A stretch of DNA of 64,000 nucleotides from Diaporthe sp. PMI_573 (lineage: Eukaryota > Ascomycota > Sordariomycetes > Diaporthales > Diaporthaceae). Location: the NCBI GenBank assembly GCA_021399435.1, contig JAJTUP010000009.1:310001-374000 (forward strand), given 5' to 3'. Positions 11,670 through 23,799 of the stretch are shown piece after piece. Position numbers and translations under genes: made by a program. Under the pieces are notes generated by a model. That model made no database searches. It had not been told where the DNA came from and saw nothing but the letters and a program-made list of their open reading frames with translations. Numbering within the stretch: position 1 is the stretch's first letter; each line of letters opens with the position of its first letter.

Positions 11670-13005
11670 GTTGGTGAGATGGGTGCTTTCAGGCTCGATA
11701 GCAAACAGTGAATCATAAAAGGAGCGTACAAGAGCAGCAATGGGAATTAGAGGCTTATAAAAGATTGCCGACGCTCAAATCGAATAATTCTCTCCCGAGA
11801 GGGATCTTTTCAGCTTTGAAGCGCACTCCATGATTGGAATGTTTGGCGTTTTGGCCCCTCCAGCCCCGTCACGAGTGATTGCTCGGTACTTACCTCCGTC
11901 CCCAAAACGGCAATATCGCACTAGGAGGCAATGTAGATTCTCCTTTGTGGGAATCTGCCCATGCCACCTCACGGCTTTTAGGGGGTAACATCAGCCCGGG
12001 ATTGCTAGTCCACAGAATCGAGTCAGTCACCAATCAACCCACTACCATAATTCTTTCTTCTAGAATACCACTCATGAATTAAGCCGCCGGGGGAAGGGAC
12101 GCTGAGTGAGCATAGGCCTTGAAGGAGATATAGTGCTATGTCACCCTGTGCGTAGAACGCTTGTACCTATTCTGCTAGTTTTGGACAGAAAACCCGGCAG
12201 TGACCGGCCTACTGTACGTGTGCCGAATGACGTGCCAAGCCAACGCGCCAACTTGCTCCTAGCCTGGTCCGCATGGGATACAACCTCCGTGAACTAGACC
12301 GTGGTGGGAACATCGCCGCGTTGGTGGATACCATGGCCAATCTTGGTGTATGGTGATTTAGGTGAGGACTGTCGAGCCTTCCTAAGGTCCCTGCCCATGT
12401 AATTCGCTATATTCATCAGAGGCGTGCCTCCGCTGATCCGTCGGCCTCGTCATCTCCGTCCATGGGAGCACGGTACGTGGACGGCGGGAACAGCGGGCCG
12501 AACATGAAGCCCTCGAGCCTGATTCCGTTCGGCTGACAGGCATGGTCATGGATGGTCGGTTCTGTCTGGCTAACACTGTCAAGGAATACATAGTTAGAGT
12601 CAGGAAGCCCTTCCCTTAGATGAGCATTACGGAAACTTGATATTTTTGATGCCCAATATTATTCATTGCAGTTACGAGCTGTACTGGAGAGCTAGGCAAG
12701 CAAGCACAAGGTATAGATGTGGTGGGCAGTGTATTGATTTATAAGTGGTACAGCTATGGCGTAGTTGTAGACATAGACTGAATCTTGTAGAGGCAAGAAT
12801 TTCCACTAAGAGCCGTTTGGGGCCTCTGGTTTTGGAGGCCAGTTGGGCTGATAAGATAAGCTTTGTGCACGGACCCACTGGTTGGGTCCTGCGGGCAGTT
12901 CGCCGGATATCGGACTGTCTTGTAGTCGAATGTATCGTCTGAAATAACGACAATCTCCTCAATCTTTGAAAACAAGAAACCAACATTTCATCTCCAGCCG
13001 CGGCC
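11670..13005. other. Gene-free interval
   Basis: It holds the upstream regions of the GH5 gene (minus) and of HRI1 (plus). Several short frames on both strands (for example 12106-12297) lack codon-like continuity or any family motif. Nothing else was recognised. Confidence 0.5.
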
Positions 13006-13765
13006 ATGGGAAGCATTTCAATCAGAGAGTTCATCCGGTGGCTGCCCCAAGAAGCCAGTGAGCCAACCTCCACCATAGTTCTCACGTCTCCAGAGCGCCG
13101 CTTTGTCGACATCCGAGTTATTCGGGCCGAGGTTGCAACAGATACCCGGCCTACGTACGAAGGTAGGCGATGATGCCAAGTTTTCAGGCACGGCTGAGCT
13201 AAATTGTCCCCTAGAGAAGCTCCCTCTGGATCGCCTAGATTGGGCTATTGCAGGAACTTCTTCATCGACACCCACGAGTGAGAAAAATGTCACCATTGGA
13301 CAGTGGCGTCACTGGGTTAGCTCACGAACAAAGAACACCGAAAATGTGTGCGATGAAGGGTACAATCACCTTCGACCCGACGGAAAGACCTTGGAAAAGG
13401 GCACCATGGTGAACCCCGAGACAGGGCTGGAGACGGAGTATGAGGAGCTGTGGCGAGGTGAAGATCCTCTGGCCACCACGTCTCCAAAAGTCAAGACCAT
13501 CGTCTTGCGGTTAGAGAAGGGAGATGACACCAAAGGCCTGGTCGTTCTTCTGGGTGCATATTGTCAAGGACTTCTGAGGAGGGGCGACAATATCACAGCC
13601 GAAAGATGGCAGTGGGCCCAGTCGGGTGGCTGGGTAAGAACCATAAAATTCGGAGACGATGTTCTGCCATGCTCTGAGATCGTGGAAAAGATTCGTCCAA
13701 GCTGCGGCGAGTTTGTACCAATGGGAGATGACTCTTGGCAGGTAATTGAGTCTTCTGAGTCGTAA
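13006..13765 (+). CDS. hri1: HRI1 family protein
   Basis: The start ATG at 13006 (MGSISIREFIRWLP) follows GCGGCC. Exon 1 (13006-13162) joins exon 2 (13215-13765) over a 52-nt intron, GTAGGC...CCCTAG, with branch GCTAAA. The join keeps phase and gives TYEEKLPLDRLDWAIAG in a 235-residue protein, matching the family's roughly 240. Conserved blocks are STIVLTSPERRFVDIRV, LDWAIAGTSSS, HWVSSRT, DEGYNHLRPDGKTLEKG, EYEELWR, VVLLGAYCQGLLRRGDNI and TAERWQW, the two lipocalin-like halves of HRI1. In yeast Hri1p interacts with the HRR25 kinase and Sec72 and is non-essential; its biochemical activity is unknown. Without the intron the two halves lie in different frames, so an automatic call could miss exon 1. 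Confidence 0.88.
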
Positions 13766-13988
13766 ACACAGCCGCTTAGAGTCAGTAGTTTACGATCAAG
13801 TCGGATGCAGTGGGTTTCATCTTACTCAACGAGAAATGATCATCATTGCAACCCAGTACACGGAAATTTGGTACACGGCCTGAACTTAATTGGTGACAAA
13901 CATCAAGGCGTAATGCTAGGCGACCAGCCACCTCCAATTCCGCGCCAGTGTTCGCCAATATGGCTCTGTTCCCGCCCAGAATTGTTGT

Positions 13989-14066
13989 AAAAGGTGGTGT
14001 TGTTCTTAATCCTGTATACATACGAAGCTGTACGCGGTCCCTTCATAGAATCGTAAACGCTCAAAG
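13989..14066 (+). repeat. Diverged copy of the dispersed 64/85-bp repeat
   Basis: The segment AGGTGGTGTTGTTCTTAATC through GCGGTCCCTTCATAG and GTAAACGCTCAAA aligns, with substitutions and an internal gap of about 10 bp, to the repeat at 49499-49586. The CGGTCCCTTCATA block is identical in both. It lies about 225 bp beyond the HRI1 stop and in the same orientation as the other copies. Confidence 0.65.
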
Positions 14067-16300
14067 AAACAGTTGTAAAAAGGTCGAGGTATCACGGAAG
14101 TTATGGAACCGCATTACTTTGCAGGTGCGGTTATACAGATCCTAGATAAGGATTTGCTTGCTCTAGTCGTCGTAAACCTCGACCCCGGCGATAGAGAAGG
14201 ACCATGCCAGAGTATGGAGCCATTCGTCAACGGCCGTCATGATGGCGGTCTGGGCGAATAGTACGTCGACCAGCTCTCTCCTTTGCTGGTCGTGGACGTC
14301 GAGTTGTAGACATCGAATGGCAAAGAGCAATGCGGCATAGTGATGTATGTTCACAACGCATATAAAGTCTCGGCGTCGACTGTCAGGCTGCAGGGTGAGT
14401 CGTCCCGCGGTCATGAGTATTCCCCCTCGGACAATTTCAAACTTGGCTGAAATACAATCCAGGGGCACGCCCAGGGAGGTTCAAGCCCCCTGCTGGGGAT
14501 GGTCTCTTTGTCCGTGCAGGTGTTCCCGTGCAATACACTGCAACAAGGGTGACCTCCCTGAAGATACACAAGGAAGGCAGTGGCCTATGGATTGGGAACA
14601 CATGGCGTGGCACAATCCTGGGTGCCCGATGCATCCCTTTTGCCACAGACTGTAGCTTCAAATCCTCGGTCCGCTCCCAACCACCGCAGCAGTGATTCCA
14701 CCGCTTAATCTGACAAGAAGAGCGTGTACACCAGTCAGAGAAAAAGGGGTGTCTCATGCATGAGTTCGCCTGTTGTTGTCCAGATACTTGTAGATCAAGT
14801 CAGATGACAGAAAAACAGGCCCGGCCGTCAGGTATGCCCAAACGTTCGAAGATGGCACCGGCGTCAGTTTGTCGGGGATGTCGGGCTGAGAACTGAGGTA
14901 AACTTGTGAAGGCAAGATGATGATTTGCAATGCGCATGGGGATTTTGGCTGCTCTAGCGATGGATTCAACCTATACGAAAATCTCGCAACAAGTCTCGCA
15001 TAAATAAACAACCAGTATGATTCTATTTCACACTTGGACTGCACCACTGGATAAAAGTTAACTCACATAAAGACCCTTCACCGTCTGAGGGCTCTGATAC
15101 TGATTGTAAGAGGTGTCTGACTACACCGTGGTCGTCGGAAAGGGGAATGGGGCCGCAGGATCCTCTTTGTTTCGAAGAACAATTCTTACAGCCACACAAT
15201 ATGTGTTTTTCATCTGTGGTTGCGCGGAACCTTTTTCTATTGTCTCGCACCTTGACAGAAAGAAATCTCCTCCAGCTCTCAGTAGTAGCCTAGTATTTGC
15301 AACGTCGGGGTCCACACGGGCTGGTCGACAATATGATCATATGGATAGGAATGCCAACGAATGGGACTATAAGCCAATTCCCGCCATGACCTCGAAACAA
15401 GCTCCAAGGCCTTTAGTGTCATGGGGAGTTAGCATTCACTTAGGTAGCTACATTGGACAACGCTGCACCATGTACAGATCTTACCCGCCGGCACGAATTT
15501 TGAAAATACGTAAACTTAATTTACAAAGTCAGCATAAATACACCAAGATGCGGCTTGCCACTCTCAACATGGGGAGTTCTTGGCAACGACAAATGTGGAG
15601 TCTACTGATTTGTGTATATACACCAAGTTCGACGATCTGGTGATACTCAAGATCTTGTCCAACAACATTTGAGTACATGTAGATGTGGGTAACTCAAGGG
15701 TTCTCCCACTGAGATATTCATGGCAATGCAAGGGATCAGAAGCAAAACATGCATCGATAGATGTTTTGCTCATGCACGCAATCGTAGATAAGGCACAACA
15801 TGGAACAAGTTCTGATGGAACAGATGGTCAAATAAGAGCAATTTGCAGTCACCAAGTACGACAGCCTGTTTTTTTTTTTCATGCACCTTGGACAGCCCAA
15901 TATCTGTATACCTGCTTTTTGATACTGGGTATTTGCATGATCGGACCGCATATGCCCCAACGCTGTAGCTTGGCACCAGACGTCACCTGCATCTTGGGGT
16001 CCCACTGTCGCAGGCTGTATACTATTTGGACACCCCTTACATGTAGGAATCTTGCTCGAAATACTCGGGCAGTATCATCTTCCGAGTGCTCTTTGGTGAC
16101 TGCCCGTGGCACGCCTGCTTCTCTGGGTCATCCAACCCTGTACCAGTTGAACGAGTTCTAGTTTGGGTTCTACATGTGAGAACACCACCAGCTCTTGCCC
16201 GCCGGCCTGCTTATGTAAAAGCCATGAGGAAAGTCGGCACGGTGGCGCGAACCTGTCATGTCAGTGACGCGGAACTGCGCGACTCCACACCCCCCATGCC
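14067..16300. other. Interval without a supportable gene
   Basis: The most protein-like stretch is a minus-strand frame at 14468-14163 (HHYAALLFAIRCL, then DEWLHTLAWSFS), which could be a terminal exon or a relic, but no domain was recognised. Minus frames at 15047-14754 and 15250-15023 may belong with it, yet no phase-consistent intron of plausible length joins them. An inverted repeat at 15741-15770 is listed separately. Confidence 0.4.
15741..15770. repeat. 10-bp inverted repeat
   Basis: AGCAAAACAT (15741-15750) and ATGTTTTGCT (15761-15770) are exact reverse complements around a 10-base centre that itself contains CATC-GATA-GATG. Just upstream TACTCAA...TTGAGTA is a second, 7-bp inverted pair. 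Their function is unknown. Confidence 0.6.
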
Positions 16301-18295
16301 GGCATAAGACGTGATGATTGGCTGCTCATGGGTGCGTCCACTTGAAACGCAGCCAATCCCCACCTTTGACCGCTGCAGACCTGCTGCACCTTCGCAGCGG
16401 CCTGTCTGGTTTGGTCTGCCCCTGCAGCTGGCTTCTGCATCACTTCCCGCCAGCCCGCCCGCCCAGTACAACTTGACGAGGAGGAGACTGCCGTTCCAGT
16501 CTGATCTTCCCAATACATACATGCATCCTCTTCTTTGGTGATCTTGTGTTGCCGTCGTGTCTGTCAAGAGAAAAGAAGCAAACCGTACAGATAGCTTCTA
16601 GAAAATCTGCAGTTTCTTTTCATACGAGGCCTGGGTTTCCCTGTTCAGCCAGCAGTCATCATCCTTCCGCCCATCCTCTGGGTTTACTGAGTTGCCCCTC
16701 ATCTTCCTTTCCGCGCCTCTCCCTCACTTCCTAGACGCCAACTCGTCAGCCGTTCGAGCGGTCGATCAGTCAATCAATCAATCCCTCTGACGCCGGGGCG
16801 TCCTCCCTGCATTATTGTCTGATTATCTCCTGCATTTGTGCCATTCCAAAACAGACCAATCTGCGGCCTAGTCCGGGCATTTCGTCAGGCACCTTCTGTT
16901 CGATCCTCCCAACTAGTTCGATTTTCCACTTTACGCGGTCGGCTCATCACGAAAGTTCGCGTCACCCACCACCCGCCGCCCGTCCAGGATTGCCTTTCCT
17001 TCTTCCATTTTAAACCCCGGCACAAGCCAGGTCCTGGGGACTCCACGCCGAACTCCTCCAGACGTCCGCGAGATCCATCTCGGCCCATCAGTTGCAGCGC
17101 TGCAACTGGCCCGTCAATTGCTGCTTCTTTGGTAAGTCTGCAGACCCCGGCTGCTGCTGCGTGATGGGCGCTGGAGTGCAGCAGCAGGGCAGATCCTCCC
17201 TCCCCACCCGAGCTGCCAGCTTCCAACCTGCCCTAAGCTTCCTTGTCGCGCGACATTGATGAACCCCCCGATCACACCCCCTTCAATCCAATCAAGCCCT
17301 CAATCCCGTCTTTTCCTCCTTCGCCCTACCACGACTCACCTCAACTGCCCAACCAACCATCCTGCCCTCACCCAACCTTATCGCCAATTGAATTCCTGGG
17401 CCACGATCCCAAAGACTCGTTCGTGGTGTGCCTTTGCCCTCTGGAACCAGCTTCTCGGCCCCGAACAGGGAACAGGGACATGCCGGTCTAACAGCGCATC
17501 AGAAGCAGGATTGTCCTCTCGCCCTATCAGGCTTCTCGAACCCGACAGCCGCCCACCTAAACACCTGCGAGACGGGACCAAGACCACTGGTCGCACACCA
17601 CCTCTTCCTGCTTGTCACCTTGTACCAATCCCAATCTCCGAATACCACCATACGACTAGTCCCGGCTGCTGGCGCAGCTCGTCGCATGAAGCATTAACCG
17701 TACCTGGCCTCGTCGACTTCGGCCACCCCCCCTCTCGAGACCTCTCCAGTCACCTCGTGCCGATCTACCACCGCCACCCCTTCTCAAGTACCACACGGCA
17801 GCCCGCACGCCAGCGACTTGGTGTAATAAGACAATACCCGCCCACACCTTTTCTCTCTCTCTTTGCCTGAGGCCCTTTTCCCCCCTCTTCTCCTCTTTTC
17901 CCAATCTCAGATCTAATTCCATTCCAATCTGGTCGATTCAATTCAATCCTAGTGCGAAGACACTGGATAGAAAGCTCAAAGCAGTTGCGGCTCCACAACC
18001 CCGGCCGAGTCGATTCTCACCGGGCAGAAGTTGATCCCCTCTCATTGGCCCCACACCGCCTGCGAGAAGCACAATCCCGCCCCTCGTCTCGACCTGTCAA
18101 GCACACCAGCCAATCTGCAGCTTGACGCTCCGACCTCCAAACCCTATTCTGCTCTCATTGGGCTGGGATCCGTAACTTCACCATCCCCATCGCGTTGTGC
18201 ATCGGTCTAGCAACAGCCTCCAGCTTCAAGCTTGCCTGGCGTCTCCGACCGTGTTTGTTTGTTTGTCGGCAGTCCTCAGGCCCCCTCTCTGCACC
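16301..18295 (+). promoter_or_regulatory. Long CT-rich promoter/leader of the KEN-box gene
   Basis: About 2 kb upstream of the ATG at 18296 is strongly enriched in C and T on the coding strand (for example TCTCTCTCTTTGCC at about 17854-17867, and many CCCTC/CCTTC runs). This composition is usual for fungal promoters and 5' leaders. Long but unlikely frames arise here, including a Pro/Ser-rich one at 17256-17870, which I take as composition artefacts or upstream ORFs. Confidence 0.55.
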
Positions 18296-19684
18296 ATGGC
18301 GGCTGTCACACGTCAGCCGTTCGCGCCTCTCGACGGGACACGACTGCAGAGCTTGACGAGCGCAAGGAACCAGCAAGCATGTGAGTTGTTGCCCACCGGC
18401 GGTCTGCGTCTTCCTCGCCATAGCCTCGCTGTGGGCTTGTGTTTCTGATTGAGCTCTGCGACCGAGGCTGTTCTCGTCCTGCCACGTTGCCTATGTTGCA
18501 GGTCAACCATTGCTAACGACTTGGCAGCGCTGTCGTCTCCTGGAAAGCGCAAGGTCGCCGACTTCCTCAATGTCGATGATTTCGAGAATGTTGACCCTGC
18601 ACTCCTGTTCTCCAAGAGGTCGAAGGCCGATGGCGCCAACAAGGACTTCTTCAAGCCGCCCTCATTCATCATCACCAAATCATCTTCTACCTCGGCATTA
18701 CCTAGCAGTAAGGATGGGGTATCTGCTTCAGTATTCAACAGCCATTTCAAGGGCGCATCGTCACGTCCGCGGTCCATTCTGAACCCAAAGTCGCCGGCCA
18801 AGAAGCTCAGCAGTCTCTCTCGCGGCGCCAGCAGCCCCATGTCCGCACCGGCCGGGCGCTCCCCGACCCGTGGTAACAAGCGGATCGGCATCCTCAACAG
18901 ACGGCGAACCGGAACTTTCACCCGAATCGATCCACCAACATTCAGCCTCTCGTCGACGCCATTCTCCCTCGAGGCTGCCATTAAGGGTACAGTGCCAAGC
19001 TATGCGGCGAAGACCAATGCTGGCTCCGCGACGTCGTCACTGTCACTGTCGAGTTCAGACGATGTCTATGGCTCAAGTTTGAAATCATCCTGGGAATTCG
19101 ACATCCATGAGGACACCCCCGAGCAAGAGATGACCAACCTCCTGCAGCACAGCACATGTCGCCTTGATATCAGCAGCGACGAGGAGTGCCAGCGGAAGGC
19201 CAGTCGGGAGAAGGCCGAGGGCCGGGGCAAGGAGAACGTCCCACCTGCAGACGATGTCTCTCAAACCTCTGTCCGCAGAGGAACGACGATGAGTGAGGGC
19301 GGAATGGAATACGAGAAACCCCGCACCGCCCTTGGCGCCTTGAACGTGGAAGACTTCTACGCCGAGGGCTGCGATCTCACATCTGTATTCATCGTTCCAG
19401 AGGACGAGGACGACGGCACAGTCGTGGACGGAGAACAGCCGGAGAAGCCACAGAGCGAGGCGTCCTCGAGTCTCGACACAAAGGCCACCGTTGAGGAGAC
19501 GGCCGAGCCGGAGGAGTCGGAAGAGCCTGTCACGCTGGCGACTCTTCAGCCTGTAGAAGGCACAGGCGAGAGCTTTGACCTGTGGGAGAGCTCCAGCGCC
19601 AAGGAGGAGGGAGACGGCGCACCAAGCCCGATGCCCGCTTCTCCTGCTTCAGAAACGGGCGAGGATTTCGGTGATGAGGGCTAA
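18296..19684 (+). CDS. Conserved fungal low-complexity protein with KEN box
   Basis: Exon 1 (18296-18380, MAAVTRQPFAPLDG) and exon 2 (18528-19684) flank a 147-nt intron with a perfect TGCTAAC branch site, giving 413 residues. No enzyme domain is visible. The protein is Ser/Pro-rich and basic in the first half (SPGKRKVADF, RSPTRGNKRIGILNRR) and acidic in the last 100 residues. A KEN tripeptide at 263-265 (RGKENVPP) lies in an exposed polar stretch; KEN boxes are APC/C degrons in cell-cycle proteins, so periodic degradation is a reasonable but untested inference. A later block (PRTALGALNVEDFYAEGCDL) looks like the best-conserved part. I recognise the pattern as a widespread but unnamed Pezizomycotina protein. 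It lies 770 bp upstream of thymidylate kinase on the same strand. Confidence 0.8.
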
Positions 19685-20454
19685 ACGCTCGCCTTTCCCG
19701 TCTCTCCATTGCGTGCATTTTTTGTTTTTCCAGGAGTTACTTCGGACAAGGCCAGGGGAGAGGCCATTGGCGCACGTGGTTCGCTACGGTGGTATTTCAA
19801 GCGCTTGATTTTGTGTTTGTTCTCCAAGATTTGCTCTTGCTGGGTCTTTCGGTCTGGTTGGCCGGGTCAGGATGGCTGGTCGGGTCGGTAACGGTACGGG
19901 ACGGTTCTAGGCGCACGAGTGGGTGAGGTGCAGCTGCGCCAGTAAACGCTCCTTCGATAGAGCCCGTAAAGGGCTTACGCTGCTGTGAATGGTAATAGAG
20001 ATATGGTTCATATTCAAACACTGCCTGCTGTGCTGGGTCGACATGTCGGGTCCGCAAGCCGACCGTGCAGTTGCGATGACATGCCCCTTGGATTTACTCG
20101 CAGCATCAAAGACTGAATGTGCGATTATCCCATGGAAAAGCCAGCTGGGGGCGCAACGCGAGCTATCATTCTCATGAGAAACAATTGAAGGTGACAGTAC
20201 GTAGCATCTTCTACGCGGACTGTTTCGACATTAAAAAAAGCCCCACCGCGAGTCGACAGACCTGCGAGCGTGCTAAGTAATTAAAGTCGCGTCGTCCCAA
20301 CCCTAAAACGCGACAGCCAACGACACGGATATCGGCCAACTAACTCAACCGTCCGGGACCTACACTCGCGTTATCGACATCGGACTAAACTAAATACTGG
20401 AGCTCGCTACTATCCTCTCCAACTATCTCTTCTCCACATTAGTACCACCCAAAC

Positions 20455-21448
20455 ATGTCCGCTACGAACGAACCCGCCCCGGCACCAGCGCCAGTGCGAG
20501 GCGCGTTCGTCGTGCTGGAGGGCATGGACAGGAGCGGCAAGACGACGCAGGTCAAGCTGCTGCAGAGCCGGCTCATCGAGGCTGGGAGGAGGGTGCAGCT
20601 CATGCGGTTTCCTGGTGAGTTGATTTGGGTCATCTTGTGCTGGTGGGGATGGGTTCAGGATGGAGCGGTGGGCGGGTGGAAGAGGAGACTCTAGGTTTGA
20701 CGGCCTACGGGCCGCGTGGGAGATTATCCTAAGGTCGCTCAAGTGAGCAACGGCGCTCTGTTTTACTTCGGGAGGATGGGTCCGCTGTTCATCATCTACA
20801 CGCCTTCTCCACCCCCCCATCCTCATCACGATATTATCCACCTCGCGCCATCCCTCACCAGCCCAGGCGAAGACCAACACACTAACCCCCAAGCCAGACC
20901 GCACAACCCCAACCGGCCAGATAATAAACCAATACCTCTCCTCCACAGCCACCCTCCCAGACCAGTCAATCCACCTCCTCTTCACCGCAAACAGGTGGGA
21001 GGCCGCGCCCCAGATCGCGAGCCTGCTGTCCCAGGGCGTCACCGTCGTCTGCGACAGGTACTACTACTCGGGGATGGTGTACAGCGCGGCCAAGGGGAAC
21101 CCGGCCCTGGGCCTCCCCTGGGCTCGCGCCCCCGAGGTTGGGCTCCCCCGCCCGGACGCTGTCGTGTTTTTGGACCTGGACGAGGAGGCGGCGCGGGTGC
21201 GGGGCGGGTTCGGCGAGGAGAGGTATGAGACGGAGGAGATGCAGCGGCGGGTTAGGGGGTTGTTCTGGGGTCTTCAGAGGGGTGAGGTTGATGGGGTGTC
21301 CTTTGCTGAGGAGGCGGGGGATCTGGCTGTTGTTGATGCTGGGGGCAGCGTTGAGGAGGTTATGGAGGGGATTTGGGGGGTTGTGAGGCCGAGGGTTGAG
21401 GCGGTTGAGAGGGGGGAGTCTGGGAAGGAGGTCAGGAGGGTGTCGTGA
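20455..21448 (+). CDS. cdc8: Thymidylate kinase (dTMP kinase)
   Basis: It phosphorylates dTMP to dTDP with ATP, an essential step for DNA synthesis. Exons 20455-20614 and 20898-21448 join in phase across a long 283-nt intron (GTGAGT...GCCAG) and give 236 residues. The P-loop is EGMDRSGKTT (residues 22-31). The dTMP-binding DR motif sits in VVCDRYYYSG (Asp106-Arg107), and FTANRW is the conserved LFSANRWE-like block. DAVVFLDLDEEAA precedes the LID region. The first 14 residues (Ala/Pro-rich) form a short variable N-terminus. Third positions in the last exon are very rich in G, more than in the neighbours. The gene converges with GTP cyclohydrolase I. Confidence 0.95.
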
Positions 21449-21993
21449 CGGATGGGTGGCTTGTTATCGGGATGATATGGGTGGCGATGGTTAGTATATG
21501 GACGGGTCGCTTTAACAGCATTCACCACACATGTTCAGGTCAATAGCGAGGCGTGGGCGGGAGTCAGAGTGCACCTAGGAATTCTAATGTTTGGCTCAGA
21601 TAACATTCCCGTTGCCATATTATGATTTTGGTTCAGTACAGAGGAGTTGAAGCCACAAACGCCGATTTTTCACACAGCTAGCCGACCCCCATTCCCAAAT
21701 GAATGCTCCGATCTTGAATACCATAGGCGGGCATGATGAATGCCACACTGCGCCCGATCTACCGCCCTGTCCGTAGTCTCCCAAAAACGCCGAGATTCGT
21801 ATGCAAAACCAGACACGCTCCATGACGAGGCTCAAAGCCAAAGCGTGTTGGGGGCGTTGCCGCTCCTTGTAATGAGTTGATCATCCAGCCTCTCCAGCGA
21901 GGGCACCTTGTACCACGGGACGCAACTGAGGGGAAAGATATGCCCACTGCTACCTCCCAATCACGTATTCAAACGCCACCAAGACCTTTACCA

Positions 21994-23029
21994 TTAGACC
22001 CGACGGTTGACGCTGATCAGGTTCAGGAACTCATTCCTCGTCTTCTCCTTGCGCTCGAAGCAACCCAGCACGCAGCTCGTGATGGTGCTCGTGCTGGTCT
22101 TCTCGACGCCCCTCATGACCATGCACAGGTGGCTGGACTCCATGACGACCGCGACCCCCTGAGGCTTGAGGACCTCCATGATAGCATTGGCGACCTCCTT
22201 AGTTAGCCGCTCCTGGATCTGCAGTCGGCGGGCGAACAGCTCCGCGATTCGGGGCAGCTTCGAGATGCCGATGACGGACTGGTTGGGGATGTACCCGATA
22301 TGCATCTGCCAACGGGCGTCAGTCAGCTCCAACAACACCAAAGTAATGCGCATATATATATATCGTCGCCATGCGACCAAGGTTGGCCCCCGCAGAACTT
22401 ACCTTCCCAGTGAACGGCACGAGGTGGTGCTCGCACATGCTGAAGACCTCGATGTCCTTGACGATGACCATCTCGTTGTGGCCCTCCTCGAAGATGGCGC
22501 CGTTGACGATGTCGCGCACGTTCTGCTGGTAGCCCTTGGTGAGGAAGAGCATGGCCTTGGCGTACCGCTCGGGCGTCGCCAGCAGGCCCTCCCGGTCGGC
22601 GTCCTCGCCCACGCACTCGAGTATCGTCCTGACGGCGCCGCACATGCGCGCCAGCCGCTTGTCCGCCTGCTCCTTGGTCTCCTCCAGCCGCTCGCGCGTC
22701 CCCGAGCTCGGCCGCGACAGGCCGTCGAAGTCGATCACGGGGCTGGGCGACCGCGTCACCGTCCCGCTGGCGGCGGCGCCTGTGGTGGTGGCCGTCGTGG
22801 TCGCAGCACCGGCGGCGGTGGTGGTATTGTGCGCCGTGGTTGACTTCTTGGACTTCTTCTTCTTGGGCCGGTCGGGGATATCTCGGGGGTCTCGCGCGGG
22901 GGCGCTGATGCTGTCTCGCCTCTCGTGGGCGCCGTTGACCTTGTGGTGTTTGCGCTTCTTGCCGCTGGATCGCTCCTCGCCGTTGCGCCGCCCGCCGGAA
23001 GACGAGCTCGTGATGCTTGCTGTATCCAT
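21994..23029 (-). CDS. folE: GTP cyclohydrolase I
   Basis: It converts GTP to 7,8-dihydroneopterin triphosphate, the first step of folate (and pterin) synthesis; the yeast equivalent is FOL2. Exons 23029-22403 and 22305-21994 (97-nt GT-AG intron) give 312 residues. The zinc site is Cys199 and His202 in [11 protein letters not shown] plus Cys270 in [12 protein letters not shown]. The substrate loops [17 protein letters not shown] and RLQIQERLT are intact. The catalytic core starts near residue 120 ([16 protein letters not shown]). The first 110 residues are a Lys/Arg/Ser-rich then Thr/Ala-rich extension, probably disordered; the stretch with KKKKSKK could be a nuclear localisation or regulatory tail. 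It is divergent from TAF11. Confidence 0.95.
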
Positions 23030-23799
23030 TTTTTCTGCGGATGATATTGGAATTCCTTGAGAGCCTGACTTTTTCCCCGTCTTGTCTGCCTGCCTCTTAA
23101 GCTGGTATATATATTCCCTAGGTGTTTGCTTTCATGCAGGTCACGGAAAGTTTGTAAAGGGAAACTAAGGAATCAGGCAAGCATGTGCTAATTGCCGATT
23201 GTCAATCAACTAGGGAGGGAGACAATAAAGGATAGGAATTCCTTGGGAAGATCAATCGAGGATTCTAGGAATGAGTCGAGCCCGCCTCGAAGGATTGTTC
23301 GGCCTCCGATGCAGGTGACCGAGGACAGGAAGAATCGGTCTAATACATCGTAGTCGCAGGCAAATTTGCTGCGATGGCTGACTGACACTGACTCTCGCCC
23401 GAGTTCCCCGTGCCTGCGAAGGCCGGCGCTGGCCGCCGTCGTCGGGGGAGCTTGTCAGGGTCCTACAGCGGGGGAGAGCTCCAGTCAGTCAGTCAGCCAG
23501 CCCGCCAGTCCTTATCTTATCAGGGCTTGTGGAGCTCCCAGCACTCCCTCCCTGCCGTCGGGTTGCGCTACTGCAGCAGTGGGCCGTCGGTGATCTCCTC
23601 GACCTCAACATCTTATCGCAAACGTCACCTCTGGCATCCGCTCCCCCAGAGCCCTTTGCATAACGCCGTTATCATTCCTCACAACATCGACTGGTCCTTC
23701 AAGGCAAGGCACTGCTAGTCTATCAACGGTCTCAAAAGGTCCTGCCGTCCTCTCTTCGATGCTGGGTCGGCACACTCTCGCTTGCGTCACATTGTCAAG
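23030..23799. promoter_or_regulatory. Divergent promoter region between GTP cyclohydrolase I and TAF11
   Basis: This 770-bp gap lies between two divergently read housekeeping genes. Its right half is CT-rich, as usual upstream of fungal start codons, and CAGTCAGTCAGTCAGC is a short tandem run near 23482-23499. No gene was seen in it. Confidence 0.5.

Noticed and set aside
13103..13162. Single-exon start for HRI1 at 13103
   Set aside because: It would drop the conserved N-terminal STIVLTSPERRFVDIRV block; a 52-nt intron with branch site restores it from the ATG at 13006.
17256..17870. 204-codon Pro/Ser-rich plus frame upstream of the KEN-box gene
   Set aside because: It arises from a stop-poor, CT-rich leader; parallel long frames exist in other phases, and no motif is present.
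22166..22843. 225-codon plus frame over GTP cyclohydrolase I
   Set aside because: Antisense shadow of a clearly coding GC-rich exon.
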